The notes under the pieces are model-generated. The model ran no database searches. It saw only the letters and a list, made by a program, of their open reading frames with translations, and was not told the origin of the DNA. Shown here one piece after another: positions 9,252-18,336 of a DNA stretch of 64,000 nucleotides; the first letter of the stretch is position 1; each line of letters opens with the position of its first letter. Source of the DNA: Trichormus sp. NMC-1 (GTDB lineage: Bacteria > Cyanobacteriota > Cyanobacteriia > Cyanobacteriales > Nostocaceae); the NCBI RefSeq assembly GCF_001858025.1, contig NZ_LZQD01000002.1, forward strand, positions 120,092-184,091. Direction: 5' to 3'. Both the position numbers and the translations under genes were made by a program.

Positions 9252-9998
9252 CTATTTTCGATATAGTCGTCCATTTTTGACCTGTACAACTGGATGATTA
9301 CACCGTCTTACTAGTTGCTCATCATGGGTAGTGACAATTACTGTCGCCCCAAAGGTATTTAACTTTTGCAGAATCTGCATTACTTGCCAGGAGTTATCAG
9401 GATCAAGGTTCCCTGTTGGTTCATCTGCCAGTATCAAGGGAGGAGTAGCAATAATTGCTCGTGCAATACTTACCCGTTGCTGTTCTCCCCCAGAAAGTTG
9501 ATCAGGAAAACGGTCAGCTTTAGATAATAAACCTACTAATTTTAAAGTTGGTTCTAAACGTCGTTGAATTTCTTTACGAGTGTAGCCTTGAGCTTGCAGT
9601 ACAAAATTTATATTCTCCGCTACTGTGCGCTGGGGAATCAATTTATAATCTTGAAAGACAATGCCTATGCGACGGCGCAGGAATGACAAGCGATCGCCCC
9701 GCAAGTTTGCTACATTCAAATCATCAACAATTACCTCTCCCTGTGTGGGCAACTCCTGGCCATACAATAATTTCAAAAAAGTCGATTTACCAGAACCACT
9801 AGAGCCTGTAATAAACAAAAAATCTCCCTTTTTGATTTCTAGGCTCACATCCAACAGAGCATGATAGCCTGTACTGTAAGTCTTAGTTACAGAGCGCAAT
9901 TCTACTATTGTCTCGGTTTGACTAGCCTGCTGTTGACTATCTGTTACCTTGTTATGAACAGATGTGTCTGTCTTTTCTGGAGTTTTTAATATTGGCAT
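9252..9998 (-). CDS. ftsE: FtsE-like cell-division ABC ATPase
   Basis: A 248-residue ABC ATPase. Walker A is GSSGSGKST, the signature LSGGEQQR, Walker [13 protein letters not shown] and the switch histidine is in TTHDEQLV. The spacing and the phrase [23 protein letters not shown] are typical of FtsE. FtsE pairs with the membrane protein FtsX to control peptidoglycan hydrolases at division; no ftsX is adjacent here. A 30-residue N-terminal extension ([14 protein letters not shown]...) precedes the domain. Its start is preceded by an array of AGTTATC-like heptamers. Confidence 0.9.
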   Translation of the reverse strand: MPILKTPEKTDTSVHNKVTDSQQQASQTETIVELRSVTKTYSTGYHALLDVSLEIKKGDFLFITGSSGSGKSTFLKLLYGQELPTQGEVIVDDLNVANLRGDRLSFLRRRIGIVFQDYKLIPQRTVAENINFVLQAQGYTRKEIQRRLEPTLKLVGLLSKADRFPDQLSGGEQQRVSIARAIIATPPLILADEPTGNLDPDNSWQVMQILQKLNTFGATVIVTTHDEQLVRRCNHPVVQVKNGRLYRK

Positions 9999-10005
9999 CG
10001 CTTAA

Positions 10006-10054
10006 AGTTATTAGTTAGAAGTTATTAGTTATCAGTTATAAGTTATCAGTTATC
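10006..10054. repeat. heptamer array, AGTTAT(C/T/A)
   Basis: Seven successive 7-bp units (AGTTATT, AGTTAGA, AGTTATT, AGTTATC, AGTTATA, AGTTATC, AGTTATC) sit just upstream of ftsE. Another 7-bp-period tract (ATCTAAT) follows near 10089. Unit length agrees with the STRR repeats of heterocystous cyanobacteria. Confidence 0.75.
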
Positions 10055-10110
10055 CGTTGTTTACTAATCACCTGTTTCCTAATTACCAATATCTAATATC
10101 TAATCTCTAA

Positions 10111-10875
10111 TCAACACTCAACACTATTAACGCTCCTTGCAGTCAAACGATAAATACAGGCTTTCAGGGCAAACTCCGGTAACGCCAGCATTCGTCGCCA
10201 ACGCCAAGGCTCTTGATACAAACGATACAGCCATTCTAAATTGTTATTCGCTAACCAACGGGGAGCGCGAGTTTTTATCCCTGACCAAATATCAAAACTA
10301 CCACCAACTCCTATCCAAATTGCTTGAGGACACCAATGCCGATTTTTGGCAATCCATAACTCTTGACGTGGCACTCCCAAACCTACAAAGATAACTTGTG
10401 GCTGCAACTCAGTCAGAGTTTGTTGTAATATTTCTTCTTCTTCTGGGCTATGATAGCCAGAGTAAGTACCTACGATACTTAGATTAGGAACTTCCTGCTG
10501 CCACAACTCTGCTGATTTTGCGGCCACCCCCGTAGCTCCTCCATAGAAAAATACCGTAGGTGCAGTTGTTTGTTGACCGAGTTCTTGTAATAGTTTTTCG
10601 GCTAGTTCAATTCCCGGACAGCGTTCTACTTCTTGCCTTAACAGCCACTGCAAATACAGAACAACCCCTGCACCATCTGGAATTACTAAGTCAGCATTTT
10701 GAATTACCTCTGTTAGAGATGGATTTCGTTCTGCCTGTATAGTCATTTCTGCATTGAGGGTGACTACATGAGTTCCTCGGCCTTGTTGTAGACATTCTAG
10801 TAACCAGTCTGTATAATTTGTCATTACATGAACTGGTAAACCTAACACTGACGATACCTTAAGTGATTTATACAT
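10111..10875 (-). CDS. WecG/TagA/CpsF-family glycosyltransferase
   Basis: A 254-residue protein of glycosyltransferase family 26. Characteristic blocks are HVVTLNAEMTIQAERNPSL, DLVIPDGAGVVLYLQWLL, VFFYGGATGVAAKSAELW and VIFVGLGVPRQELWIAKNR. These enzymes transfer N-acetylmannosamine(uronate) to a lipid-linked acceptor in polysaccharide or teichoic-acid synthesis. The conserved Asp in PDGAG is the likely catalytic base. It probably acts at the cytoplasmic face of the membrane, though no transmembrane helix is seen. It lies upstream of ftsE on the same strand, separated by heptamer repeats. The actual product in this organism is unknown. Confidence 0.9.
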   Translation of the reverse strand: MYKSLKVSSVLGLPVHVMTNYTDWLLECLQQGRGTHVVTLNAEMTIQAERNPSLTEVIQNADLVIPDGAGVVLYLQWLLRQEVERCPGIELAEKLLQELGQQTTAPTVFFYGGATGVAAKSAELWQQEVPNLSIVGTYSGYHSPEEEEILQQTLTELQPQVIFVGLGVPRQELWIAKNRHWCPQAIWIGVGGSFDIWSGIKTRAPRWLANNNLEWLYRLYQEPWRWRRMLALPEFALKACIYRLTARSVNSVEC

Positions 10876-11281
10876 AGTTTATTCTTAATTAGATTTACAC
10901 CAAATTATATTGAAGCTTAGTTTATCAAATTTTTTCCCAGGCAGATTGTAGATATCAGCTTACTTTTGGTTTTATTCCCGTTGAAGCTCCAAAATCTAGT
11001 TTATAACTGATGCATTAATAAATTAGGCAATAAATGGTGTTAAAGAGAACAAGAAAATGCTATCATAGACGGGCTGTTTTTATGCTCACATAAAACAAAG
11101 GTTTCCATAATTCATTTTGATAGTCTGTATGGAAACGAGAAAAGAGTTCTACTATATCTAAACAGAAAAAAAATATAACCGACTTTTTGGAGAAGTCGGC
11201 TATGTAAGAATTTCTATTTTCACAACTCAAATCAGAATTGCTAAGGCGGTTTTTTCAGACTTCTGAGTTACTTAGTAAATC
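10876..11281. other. non-coding gap with terminator
   Basis: No gene is visible. Apart from the hairpin at 11177-11203 I see only AT-rich sequence. Confidence 0.5.
11177..11203 (-). terminator. rho-independent terminator of COP23 gene
   Basis: On the minus strand AGCCGACTTC-tccaa-AAAGTCGGT forms a stem-loop followed by TATATTTTTTTTC. It sits about 80 bp downstream of the COP23-type gene. Confidence 0.8.
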
Positions 11282-11812
11282 TTAGAACAGATCCCACCAA
11301 GCTCTAGATTTAATTTGTGTGTACATTTGACCAACACTGCCTCTAACCAACTCAACATTATCTAAAGTAACCCACGCGCTGTTAAATATTTCAGACATAT
11401 CTGTTTTGAAGCTTTTCTCTGTCACTGTTTTTTCCAGAACAAATAATTGATTCTTAGGGTTTTTACTACAGGTATCACCCTCTTGATCAATTATGCAAAC
11501 AAGCATTGGATTGTTGGCATTCATCTCAACCCCTATTAAAATATCAGAGCGATTTTTTAATATTTCAACAGCATTATTGCAAGCTTTATTAATGTCAGTA
11601 TTTGAATCTATATACTTGCTTTCCCAGTGAATTAATGGTTTTTTTTCCTGTGTTTTGGCATCATAAACGAATGTAGTTCTTTTGCCATCTATCATTCCAC
11701 ATTGAAATGCATCTTTACTCGTAGAGCTAGACTGACTGAAAGTTGGGGTAGCTGTCAGTGCGATTACTCCCATCGTCAAACCCAGCAACAATGAACTTGT
11801 AAGTTTTATCAT
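11282..11812 (-). CDS. COP23-domain protein, secreted
   Basis: A 176-residue protein of the COP23 (circadian oscillating protein) family. The first 26 residues form a signal peptide (LTSSLLLGLTMGVIALTATP, cleavage near FSQ). The mature domain has four cysteines in the family pattern: FQCGMIDGKRTTFVY, KACNNAVEIL, MLVCIIDQEG and TCSKNPKNQLFVL, presumably two disulfides. COP23 was described as a membrane-associated clock-controlled protein in Cyanothece; its biochemical role is unknown. The gene is monocistronic with a clear terminator downstream. Confidence 0.85.
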   Translation of the reverse strand: MIKLTSSLLLGLTMGVIALTATPTFSQSSSTSKDAFQCGMIDGKRTTFVYDAKTQEKKPLIHWESKYIDSNTDINKACNNAVEILKNRSDILIGVEMNANNPMLVCIIDQEGDTCSKNPKNQLFVLEKTVTEKSFKTDMSEIFNSAWVTLDNVELVRGSVGQMYTQIKSRAWWDLF

Positions 11813-12001
11813 GGCTTAAATACAGAAACTATAGATACTGCTAATGGTGCGTAAGTCCTCAAGTATTCATAATGGCGAAAATTCCCGCTACACTACGGAC
11901 ATAGAAGTTGAGCAAACTAGTTAAACTGACTGTAAGTTAAGAGTCTTATGCTTTTTAGGCGTGAGCAGTGTAAAACTTAGTGTAGCTGATGTAAGTTAAC
12001 T

Positions 12002-12721
12002 ATGAGTAAAATTCGGATCGCGCTAATTGAAGATCATGATCTCACTCGTGTGGGTATTCGGACAGCACTACTACAAAAGGATGAAATCGAAGTTGTAGGA
12101 GAAGCCACCAATGCCGCTGAGGGGCTAAAAATGCTAAAAAAATTACAACCTGATATTGCGATTGTCGATATCGGTTTACCAGATAAGGATGGTATTGAGC
12201 TAACAAGAGAGGTAAAAGCTATTATTGACAGTGAAGATTTAGATACAAAAGTGTTAATTTTGACACTACGGGATAATAAAGAGGCAGTGTTGGCAGCTTT
12301 TGCAGCAGGAGCAGACTCTTACTGCATGAAGGATATCAAATTTGATAATTTACTAGAAGCAGTGCGAGTCACTTATAATGGCAATGCATGGATCGATCCT
12401 GCGATCGCTCGTATAGTATTACAACAAGCCCAACAAAATCCACCTAACTCAGCATCTAAATCCTCAGATCATCAACCTTTTGTAGATTCTTCAGAATCAG
12501 CCGAACATCAACAGCCGATCCAATCTAACTCCCTCACAGACAGAGAATTAGAAGTGTTGCAATTAATAGTGGAAGGTTGTAGCAACGCAGTCATTGCGGA
12601 AAAACTTTACATCACTATTGGCACCGTAAAAACTCACGTTCGCAATATTCTCAACAAGCTATGTGCTGATGATCGCACCCAGGCAGCAGTACACGCTTTG
12701 CGTTCTGGGTTAGTGGAATAG
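12002..12721 (+). CDS. NarL/LuxR-type response regulator
   Basis: A 239-residue response regulator. The receiver domain (1-125) has the acidic pair in IALIEDHD, phospho-acceptor Asp56 (DIAIVDIGLPDKDG), the Thr in ILTLRD and Lys in CMKDIKF. A Gln/Ser-rich linker (about 140-172) leads to a LuxR-type helix-turn-helix at 173-239: LTDRELEVLQLIVEGCSN, IGTVKTHVRNILNKL. It lies 169 bp upstream of the receiver-GAF-phosphatase gene on the same strand; no kinase is adjacent. Its targets cannot be read from the sequence. Confidence 0.93.
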   Translation: MSKIRIALIEDHDLTRVGIRTALLQKDEIEVVGEATNAAEGLKMLKKLQPDIAIVDIGLPDKDGIELTREVKAIIDSEDLDTKVLILTLRDNKEAVLAAFAAGADSYCMKDIKFDNLLEAVRVTYNGNAWIDPAIARIVLQQAQQNPPNSASKSSDHQPFVDSSESAEHQQPIQSNSLTDRELEVLQLIVEGCSNAVIAEKLYITIGTVKTHVRNILNKLCADDRTQAAVHALRSGLVE

Positions 12722-12890
12722 ATGACTATAATTTTCCCCATTTAGGCACATGATAGATTTGAAATAGCCTTTTGGCTTTTTAAATTTTTCATAAGTGTAA
12801 AAGAATGCTGTCTGACGGTTAGTTGATAATCAAGTAATCTAAACTTGGTATTATCGTGCCATTAAAATGAACTAAAAATTATAGTCAAAT

Positions 12891-14564
12891 ATGACTAAAC
12901 CACAGGTAGAAAAGCTCAAGCTGATGGTGGTAGATGACGAGCCAGACAACTTAGATCTACTCTACCGCACGTTTTGGCGAGACTTTAAAGTATATAGAGC
13001 AGATAATGCCCATGATGCCTTGGCCATCTTAAATCAAGAAGGGGAAATGGCGGTGATTATCTCTGACCAAAGAATGCCAGAGATGAATGGCACAGAATTT
13101 TTCAGTCGCACAGTGGAACGCTATCCCGATACAATTCGGATTTTGCTGACTGGTTTTACTGATGTTGAAGATTTGGTAGATGCAATTAACTCTGGTCAGG
13201 TATTTAAGTACATCACTAAACCTTGGAAGCCTGAACAGCTAAAGGCATTAGTTGAGCAAGCCCGCGATACATATCGTCTAGTAAAAAAACGGACAAAAGA
13301 ACTGCGTCATGCCCTCAGACGCGAATCCTTATTTAACGCTGTCACAAAGGTAATTCGGGAATCTTTAGACTATGACAGTATTTTGCAGAATATTGTTGTT
13401 ACTATTGGACATACATTTGCTGCTACTAGTTCTCTACTGAGACTCGTAGAAGATGATCGCCTGACACAAAAACAATTTTTCTATGAAGATCCTAACTCCC
13501 CAACGGTCAGTCTACCCTGCGACCCCATTGATTTAGTTGAAGTAGTCCTGCAAACCCAGCATTATCAATTAACTCAAGACAAACATAATGGACACCCCTT
13601 TCAATATTTAGTTGTACCATTTACCTACCAGCAGAACTTACTAGCGATTCTCTCTCTTTATCATTGGGGAAGTGAACATCCTTGGCAAGAAGAAGACATT
13701 CAACTAATTACAGGTGTGGCAGAACAAGCAGCCTTAGCTCTCTCCCAAGCCAAACTCTACCAAAGCCTGCAAGAAAAACAACAGCAAATCCGGGTTGAAT
13801 TACAAGTAGCACGCCAAATCCAAAACAACCTGCTCCGTCAAACCTTACCTGATCTTGAAGGTGTAAAAATACAAGCTTGCTGCCACCCCGCACGGGAAGT
13901 GGGAGGAGATTTTTTTGAAGTGTTTGTTCATCCTAAAGGTGACTTGTGGATAGCAGTAGGTGATGTTTCCGGTAAAGGTGTTCCAGCGGCTTTATTCATG
14001 GCCAGCGCTATTTCTTTATTGCGTCGGGAATTATCGCAAGAATCACCAGCCGAGCCGAATGTTGTTATGCAAAATCTCAACTACGCTCTCGCTGATGACT
14101 TAATCAGTAACAATTATTTTATTACTCTTGTTATTGCATCTTACACCCCTGCTACTAAAGAACTTGTCTATGCTAATGCTGGTCACATATATCCTCTACT
14201 GTGGTCAAGTCCAGCAAATTTAGTCACTCAACCTGAGTATCTTAAAGTCCGCAGCGTACCTTTAGGAATTTTACCGAACTGGCAGGCACAGTCGGGACGA
14301 TTGACACTTGCTTCAGGGGACACATTACTACTATCTAGTGATGGTATTACGGAAGTTAGAGTATTAGATAAAATAAAAAACTATGTAAAAGCCGATAAGA
14401 TCTCTGGGACAATAAATGGTTCTATGTTAAATCAAGAAGGTTTGTGGCTACTCATACAAAACCAACCTGAACCACTGTCTCTTGAAAATTTACTAAGAGT
14501 AATCCAAGCAGATAATCATGTCCAAGAAGATGACCAAACTATACTTTCTTTGGAGGTTTTGTAA
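12891..14564 (+). CDS. receiver-GAF-PP2C (SpoIIE/RsbU-type) phosphatase
   Basis: 557 residues in three parts. A receiver domain (10-130) with phospho-acceptor Asp59 (IISDQRMPEMNG), Thr in LLTGFTD and Lys in YITKPW; a GAF domain (about 150-285); and a SpoIIE/RsbU-type PP2C phosphatase (about 310-557) with motifs AREVGGDFFEVF, VGDVSGKGVPAALFMA, YANAGHIYPLL and LLLSSDGITEV that carry the metal-binding Asp residues. Such proteins dephosphorylate STAS-domain anti-sigma antagonists in partner switching. The next gene, an RsbW-like ATPase, starts three bases after the stop, so phosphatase and kinase are produced together. No STAS protein is in this window. Confidence 0.93.
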   Translation: MTKPQVEKLKLMVVDDEPDNLDLLYRTFWRDFKVYRADNAHDALAILNQEGEMAVIISDQRMPEMNGTEFFSRTVERYPDTIRILLTGFTDVEDLVDAINSGQVFKYITKPWKPEQLKALVEQARDTYRLVKKRTKELRHALRRESLFNAVTKVIRESLDYDSILQNIVVTIGHTFAATSSLLRLVEDDRLTQKQFFYEDPNSPTVSLPCDPIDLVEVVLQTQHYQLTQDKHNGHPFQYLVVPFTYQQNLLAILSLYHWGSEHPWQEEDIQLITGVAEQAALALSQAKLYQSLQEKQQQIRVELQVARQIQNNLLRQTLPDLEGVKIQACCHPAREVGGDFFEVFVHPKGDLWIAVGDVSGKGVPAALFMASAISLLRRELSQESPAEPNVVMQNLNYALADDLISNNYFITLVIASYTPATKELVYANAGHIYPLLWSSPANLVTQPEYLKVRSVPLGILPNWQAQSGRLTLASGDTLLLSSDGITEVRVLDKIKNYVKADKISGTINGSMLNQEGLWLLIQNQPEPLSLENLLRVIQADNHVQEDDQTILSLEVL

Positions 14565-14567
14565 GTA

Positions 14568-14993
14568 ATGAAAAGTGAGCTTCACGTACCAAGTCATTTG
14601 AGTTTCGTAAACATCGTCGAAACTTGGTTACTGGGATGCTTGAAAATCCAACTGGGAGAATCTGTGGATTGGTCAGCGCAATCAGGTCGTTTGCGGCTGG
14701 CGTTAGTAGAGGCATACTCTAATGTAGTACGTCATGCTCATAAAGACAAGCCAAATCTGCCAGTTTTACTACGTCTGGAACTAAAAGACCGAGAGCTATC
14801 CATCGAAGTTTGGGACTACGGTGAAGGCTTTGATATGTCCACTTATTTTGCGCCCAATCCCACAGAAATGCAAGAAGGCGGTTATGGGTGGCTAATTATG
14901 AATCGCCTAATGGATAAGGTAGAGTATAAATTGCAAGTGAATGGTGCTAACTGTCTCAAGCTAGAAGCTACTCTACCAAAATTAGTAAAATAG
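14568..14993 (+). CDS. RsbW-like HATPase, anti-sigma/serine kinase
   Basis: A 141-residue GHKL ATPase of the RsbW/SpoIIAB type without a histidine phospho-acceptor domain. The N-box reads RLALVEAYSNVVRHAHKDKP and the G1 box is VWDYGEGFDMS; a G2-like loop is QEGGYGWLIMNRLMD. Such proteins bind a partner or phosphorylate a STAS antagonist. It starts three bases after the phosphatase stop with TTTGGAGG as a plausible ribosome-binding site inside the upstream gene, so the two are an operon. Its regulated target is unknown. Confidence 0.92.
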   Translation: MKSELHVPSHLSFVNIVETWLLGCLKIQLGESVDWSAQSGRLRLALVEAYSNVVRHAHKDKPNLPVLLRLELKDRELSIEVWDYGEGFDMSTYFAPNPTEMQEGGYGWLIMNRLMDKVEYKLQVNGANCLKLEATLPKLVK

Positions 14994-15305
14994 CCCAAAA
15001 TTAGCCCGAAACTATAGCCCAAAATCTATATATTTTTACCCAGGGTGATTACCCTCTTCTGTCAAAGTAGAGTGAAAGATGGAAAAATCATCGATTTATC
15101 CGATTAATTTCTGATTAATTTATTTGTGTAGATTTAAGAAATAGATTAAGAAATATTAAGTGATTTAATAACTTTTGCTAAATTTATTTGCTTTATCAGT
15201 GTTATTTATCAAATAATTTAATAAAGGCTATTAAAGGCTAAATTCCATAGTCTTGAAAGCCCTTTTGGGTAATAAAAATCTTGAAATTAATACCAAATTT
15301 ATACT
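14994..15305. other. AT-rich gap
   Basis: No gene is visible. The sequence is strongly AT-rich with repeated TTAATTTATTTG-like words; it presumably carries the promoter of the next small gene. Confidence 0.4.
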
Positions 15306-15755
15306 ATGCAACCTTTATTTTGTTTGTCGCCTCGCTATCGTCTTGATGATGAATCACCCTGGTTACAAGGAATTGATCCGAGTCGTCATTACTGGATTGC
15401 GGTGAATGGAGACAAGAAGGTTACATTGGCTCTTCCTGGATTAATAGTGTCTTCTTTTGATGAATTCAAAGAAGTGATCCGCAAATTTCGCTCTCTACAA
15501 CCTGGGCAGATGATGAGTTTGGCTAGAGTTTCCAGCCGTTGTATGATTCGCTGCATTTCTCCTAACTGTTTTGCTCTAGAAAGCCGAATTAATGATGCTC
15601 CTGTATGGCATCTTTTTGATCAAGAAACTTTAGATAGTCTGTTAATGACAGCACATCCAGATTGGCAATGTTCGCCATCAGACGTTGAGCTAGGAAGAAG
15701 ATTGTTATTGCGTTCTTTAGAGCAAACTATTGCTACTAAAGGTACTAAAGGTTAA
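15306..15755 (+). CDS. hypothetical protein
   Basis: A 149-residue soluble protein, not recognised. It contains PRYRLDDESPWLQGIDPS near the start, a central SSFDEFKEVIRKFRSLQPGQ helix, and two Cys residues in SSRCMIRCISPNCFAL. No transmembrane helix or signal peptide is visible. It ends with TKGTKG encoded by a small duplication. The stop overlaps by four bases the 3' end of the convergent CTDH gene. Its codon use is like its neighbours. Confidence 0.75.
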   Translation: MQPLFCLSPRYRLDDESPWLQGIDPSRHYWIAVNGDKKVTLALPGLIVSSFDEFKEVIRKFRSLQPGQMMSLARVSSRCMIRCISPNCFALESRINDAPVWHLFDQETLDSLLMTAHPDWQCSPSDVELGRRLLLRSLEQTIATKGTKG

Positions 15756-16189
15756 ATATTTTCTGAATTAGGTGGACGTAAAGAAAGTAACTCTTTCCTA
15801 GAGGCTAAAAGCTTGATGTGAGTGTCTAAAATTTGCCTTTGTTGGTTAAGGATAAACAGCCAGAGAACATTGACACCGCACCAAGAAGTTTGTGCTTTTC
15901 CTGTTACTTGGATTTGGATATAGTTATCTGGCAGGTTTTCAGTAATTCCTTGACGGGGTTCAGCTTTGATGTCTTGGGCTTCTTGTTGTAAGAATGCAGC
16001 GATCGCATCTCTTCCTACAATACCAGACTCAAATGGTGGGTGCATCACACCATCTTCAGCAAATAACGCAGCAGTAGCTGTAAAGTCTCCAGCGTTTAAA
16101 GTAGAAAAATAACGTAGGATACTGGTTTCTGTAATTCCTTCAATCTTAAATTCTGTTGACAGCGAAAATTCAGCAGATGTCATAGCCAT
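15752..16189 (-). CDS. CTDH, carotenoid-binding OCP C-terminal-domain homologue
   Basis: An NTF2-like protein of 145 residues from the ATG at 16189; two residues later there is another ATG, and a longer GTG/ATG form reaches 16252. It matches the C-terminal domain of orange carotenoid protein: FKIEGITETSILRYF has the Tyr equivalent to OCP Tyr201, and VNVLWLFILN has the Trp equivalent to OCP Trp288. A Cys in TSWCGVN (about 102-104) matches the disulfide Cys reported for Anabaena CTDH. CTDH proteins bind and deliver carotenoid to helical carotenoid proteins. The HCP gene lies directly upstream on the same strand, 435 bp away, as in Anabaena. Confidence 0.93.
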   Translation of the reverse strand: MAMTSAEFSLSTEFKIEGITETSILRYFSTLNAGDFTATAALFAEDGVMHPPFESGIVGRDAIAAFLQQEAQDIKAEPRQGITENLPDNYIQIQVTGKAQTSWCGVNVLWLFILNQQRQILDTHIKLLASRKELLSLRPPNSENI

Positions 16190-16624
16190 TTTATGGGATT
16201 GGGGATTTTTAATAAAGAATAGTCCCCAGAGAAGTACCTGAGAACTATTCATTGAGACATTGAGGTTGGAAGGATATCAAAATAATTCGTAATTTCAGAA
16301 AGTAAGGCCTTATGGGAGGCTAAAGGCTTACAAACCAAAGGGAACAGGGAATAGGGAATAGGGAATAGGCAACTCTTAATAGAAAGTGTATTATTCCCTA
16401 AAACTTTAGTTTTGAGTTTAAAGCTCAGTCAGAAAAGAAAATTTGTTTTGACATAGCCCGAACAACAAAACGTCCAAGTTTTCAATCTCACTCTTTTAAG
16501 GGTGGGTTTCACTGTTAAGAGTTAAGAGTTCCCTCTGAAAGGTATTGATTTAGACCCATGTAAAAAAATTAGGTATGGAAAAGGGGTAATTAAATCCGAA
16601 AAATTACGAATTTTTTAAACTTGC
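16190..16624. other. gap between CTDH and HCP genes with heptamer repeat
   Basis: The 435 bp contain a GGGAATA array at about 16339-16369 and a GTTAAGAGTTAAGAGTT tract. No gene is seen. The gap is long for an operon, so CTDH may have its own promoter here. Confidence 0.5.
16339..16369. repeat. GGGAATA heptamer array
   Basis: GGGAACA followed by three GGGAATA units. Other arrays of this heptamer lie at 31248-31275, 42388-42410 and 54741-54783. Confidence 0.8.
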
Positions 16625-17146
16625 TTAGTCAGCGAAAATATCAACGCCCATGTCAGCAACTACTTTCCGCAGTACTGTGATTTGTTGACCAAAATCTAAT
16701 TCCTTGAGAGTTTCTAAAACTTGTGCGCCGTCACGAGAGATTTGATAACCTGCTGGTACAGGAATAACCAATCCTTTCGCCATTAATTCTGATAACTCAT
16801 ACCAGAAAGCTAACTTCGTATTGACACTGAAAATACCGTAAGCACGAGAAACTTGTGAATTTCTTTGAGCCGCCAAGTCCCGCATTACTTCTAACTGCTC
16901 GGCATGAGACATCTGTTGAATTTGATTCAAAAGACCTTCGGCTAGTTGCAAACGTGCTGCGCCTGTAGCTGCTGGGGTGATGGAACGACCCATCTCTGTG
17001 TACGCATACCAAAGTACAGCTAGTTGGTCATCCACGCTGAGGGCTTTGAATACAGCAGTGGTTGCAGCCACAGCATCACCCGGTTGGATGCCGTAGTTAA
17101 AAGTGCTAGGAAAGCGGGTTGAAGCTGAATCAGAAGTGAATGTCAT
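16625..17146 (-). CDS. helical carotenoid protein (OCP N-terminal-domain homologue)
   Basis: 173 residues, matching the all-helical N-terminal domain of orange carotenoid protein. Key carotenoid and phycobilisome contacts are kept: Tyr in LWYAYTEMG (OCP Tyr44), Trp in LAFWYELSEL (OCP Trp110) and Arg in ITVLRKVVADMG (OCP Arg155). HCPs quench singlet oxygen, and one Anabaena clade (HCP4) also quenches phycobilisomes; adjacency to a CTDH gene favours that clade. It acts in the cytoplasm at the thylakoid surface. I call the family surely; the HCP4 assignment is inference from the neighbour. Confidence 0.95.
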   Translation of the reverse strand: MTFTSDSASTRFPSTFNYGIQPGDAVAATTAVFKALSVDDQLAVLWYAYTEMGRSITPAATGAARLQLAEGLLNQIQQMSHAEQLEVMRDLAAQRNSQVSRAYGIFSVNTKLAFWYELSELMAKGLVIPVPAGYQISRDGAQVLETLKELDFGQQITVLRKVVADMGVDIFAD

Positions 17147-17361
17147 ATTGTCACCACAATCTATTAACTCAATCAGCTGTTAACTAGTGGGAGGTTTGCA
17201 TCACTCTGGGTTGCTTGACCTCTTGAAAACTATTGTGCATTATTTCTTAATAATTTTACATTAATATTCACATATAGTTTTATTAACGAAATCTCATAAA
17301 TATATTAAATTAATGATGTATAATTAACATCAACCTACTGGCAGAATTCGGAATCAGAAAA

Positions 17362-18336
17362 ATGAATGATTGTGTCTCAACCAGCAGCAGTGTGGTGAAA
17401 GAAAAAGCCAGGGAGTTAGGTTTTCATCAAGTTGGTATTGCATCTGTAAATGAGATAGATGCAAAAGAAGTACAAAGACTGCAAGCTTGGATGGAACTTG
17501 GTTATCATGCTGATATGGAATGGATGGCTAATCCCAAGCGCCAAGATATTCGTTTAGTCATGCCAGAAGTGCGATCGCTTGTGTGTGTGGCGCTAAATTA
17601 TTACACACCCGATCAACGTCCAGAAGGTGAAGAATACGCCAAAATTTCTCGTTATGGCTGGGGACGGGACTATCATAAGGTTCTGCACAAGAAACTCAAG
17701 CAATTAGCTACCTGGTTAGAATCATTAGGTGAAGGTGTAAAAGCTAGATATTACGCAGATACAGGCCCAGTGCAAGATAAAGTTTGGGCGCAAAAAGCGG
17801 GGATTGGTTGGATTGCCAAAAATGGTAATGTAATTACGCGAGAGTATGGCTCTTGGGTATTTTTGGGAGAAATATTCACTAATATAGAACTAGAGAGCGA
17901 TCGCCCAGCCACACAACATTGTGGAACTTGTACCCGTTGTATCGAGGCTTGTCCTAGTAGTGCAATTACCGAACCATTTGTAGTAGATGCCAATCGCTGT
18001 ATCGCTTATCATACCATTGAAAACCGGGCAGAAACATTGCCGGAAACCCTGACACCTCATTTACAGGGATGGGTTGCAGGTTGTGATATCTGCCAAGATG
18101 TATGTCCTTGGAATCAGCGTTTTGCTAAGGTTAGTGATGTCACAGATTTTCGCCCTTATCCTGGGAATTTAGCACCCAAGCTGGTAGAATTAGCGCAAAT
18201 CTCAGATCAGGAGTGGGATAGACAATTTACCGCATCAGCCTTACGACGGATTAAACCAGAAATGTTACGACGGAATGCGCGTGCTAATCTTGATGCATCT
18301 AGGCTAAAGAATGACTCAGAAAGTAATAATATTTGA
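17362..18336 (+). CDS. queG: epoxyqueuosine reductase QueG
   Basis: 324 residues. QueG reduces epoxyqueuosine to queuosine in tRNA using cobalamin and two [4Fe-4S] clusters. The clusters are clear: CGTCTRCIEACPSSAI and CDICQDVCPWNQRF. The N-terminal cobalamin-binding region includes ARYYADTGPVQDKVWAQKAG, which holds the family's catalytic Asp (YADTGP). The last 26 bp overlap the following HAD gene, so the two are translationally linked. The window has no other queuosine gene. Confidence 0.96.
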   Translation: MNDCVSTSSSVVKEKARELGFHQVGIASVNEIDAKEVQRLQAWMELGYHADMEWMANPKRQDIRLVMPEVRSLVCVALNYYTPDQRPEGEEYAKISRYGWGRDYHKVLHKKLKQLATWLESLGEGVKARYYADTGPVQDKVWAQKAGIGWIAKNGNVITREYGSWVFLGEIFTNIELESDRPATQHCGTCTRCIEACPSSAITEPFVVDANRCIAYHTIENRAETLPETLTPHLQGWVAGCDICQDVCPWNQRFAKVSDVTDFRPYPGNLAPKLVELAQISDQEWDRQFTASALRRIKPEMLRRNARANLDASRLKNDSESNNI

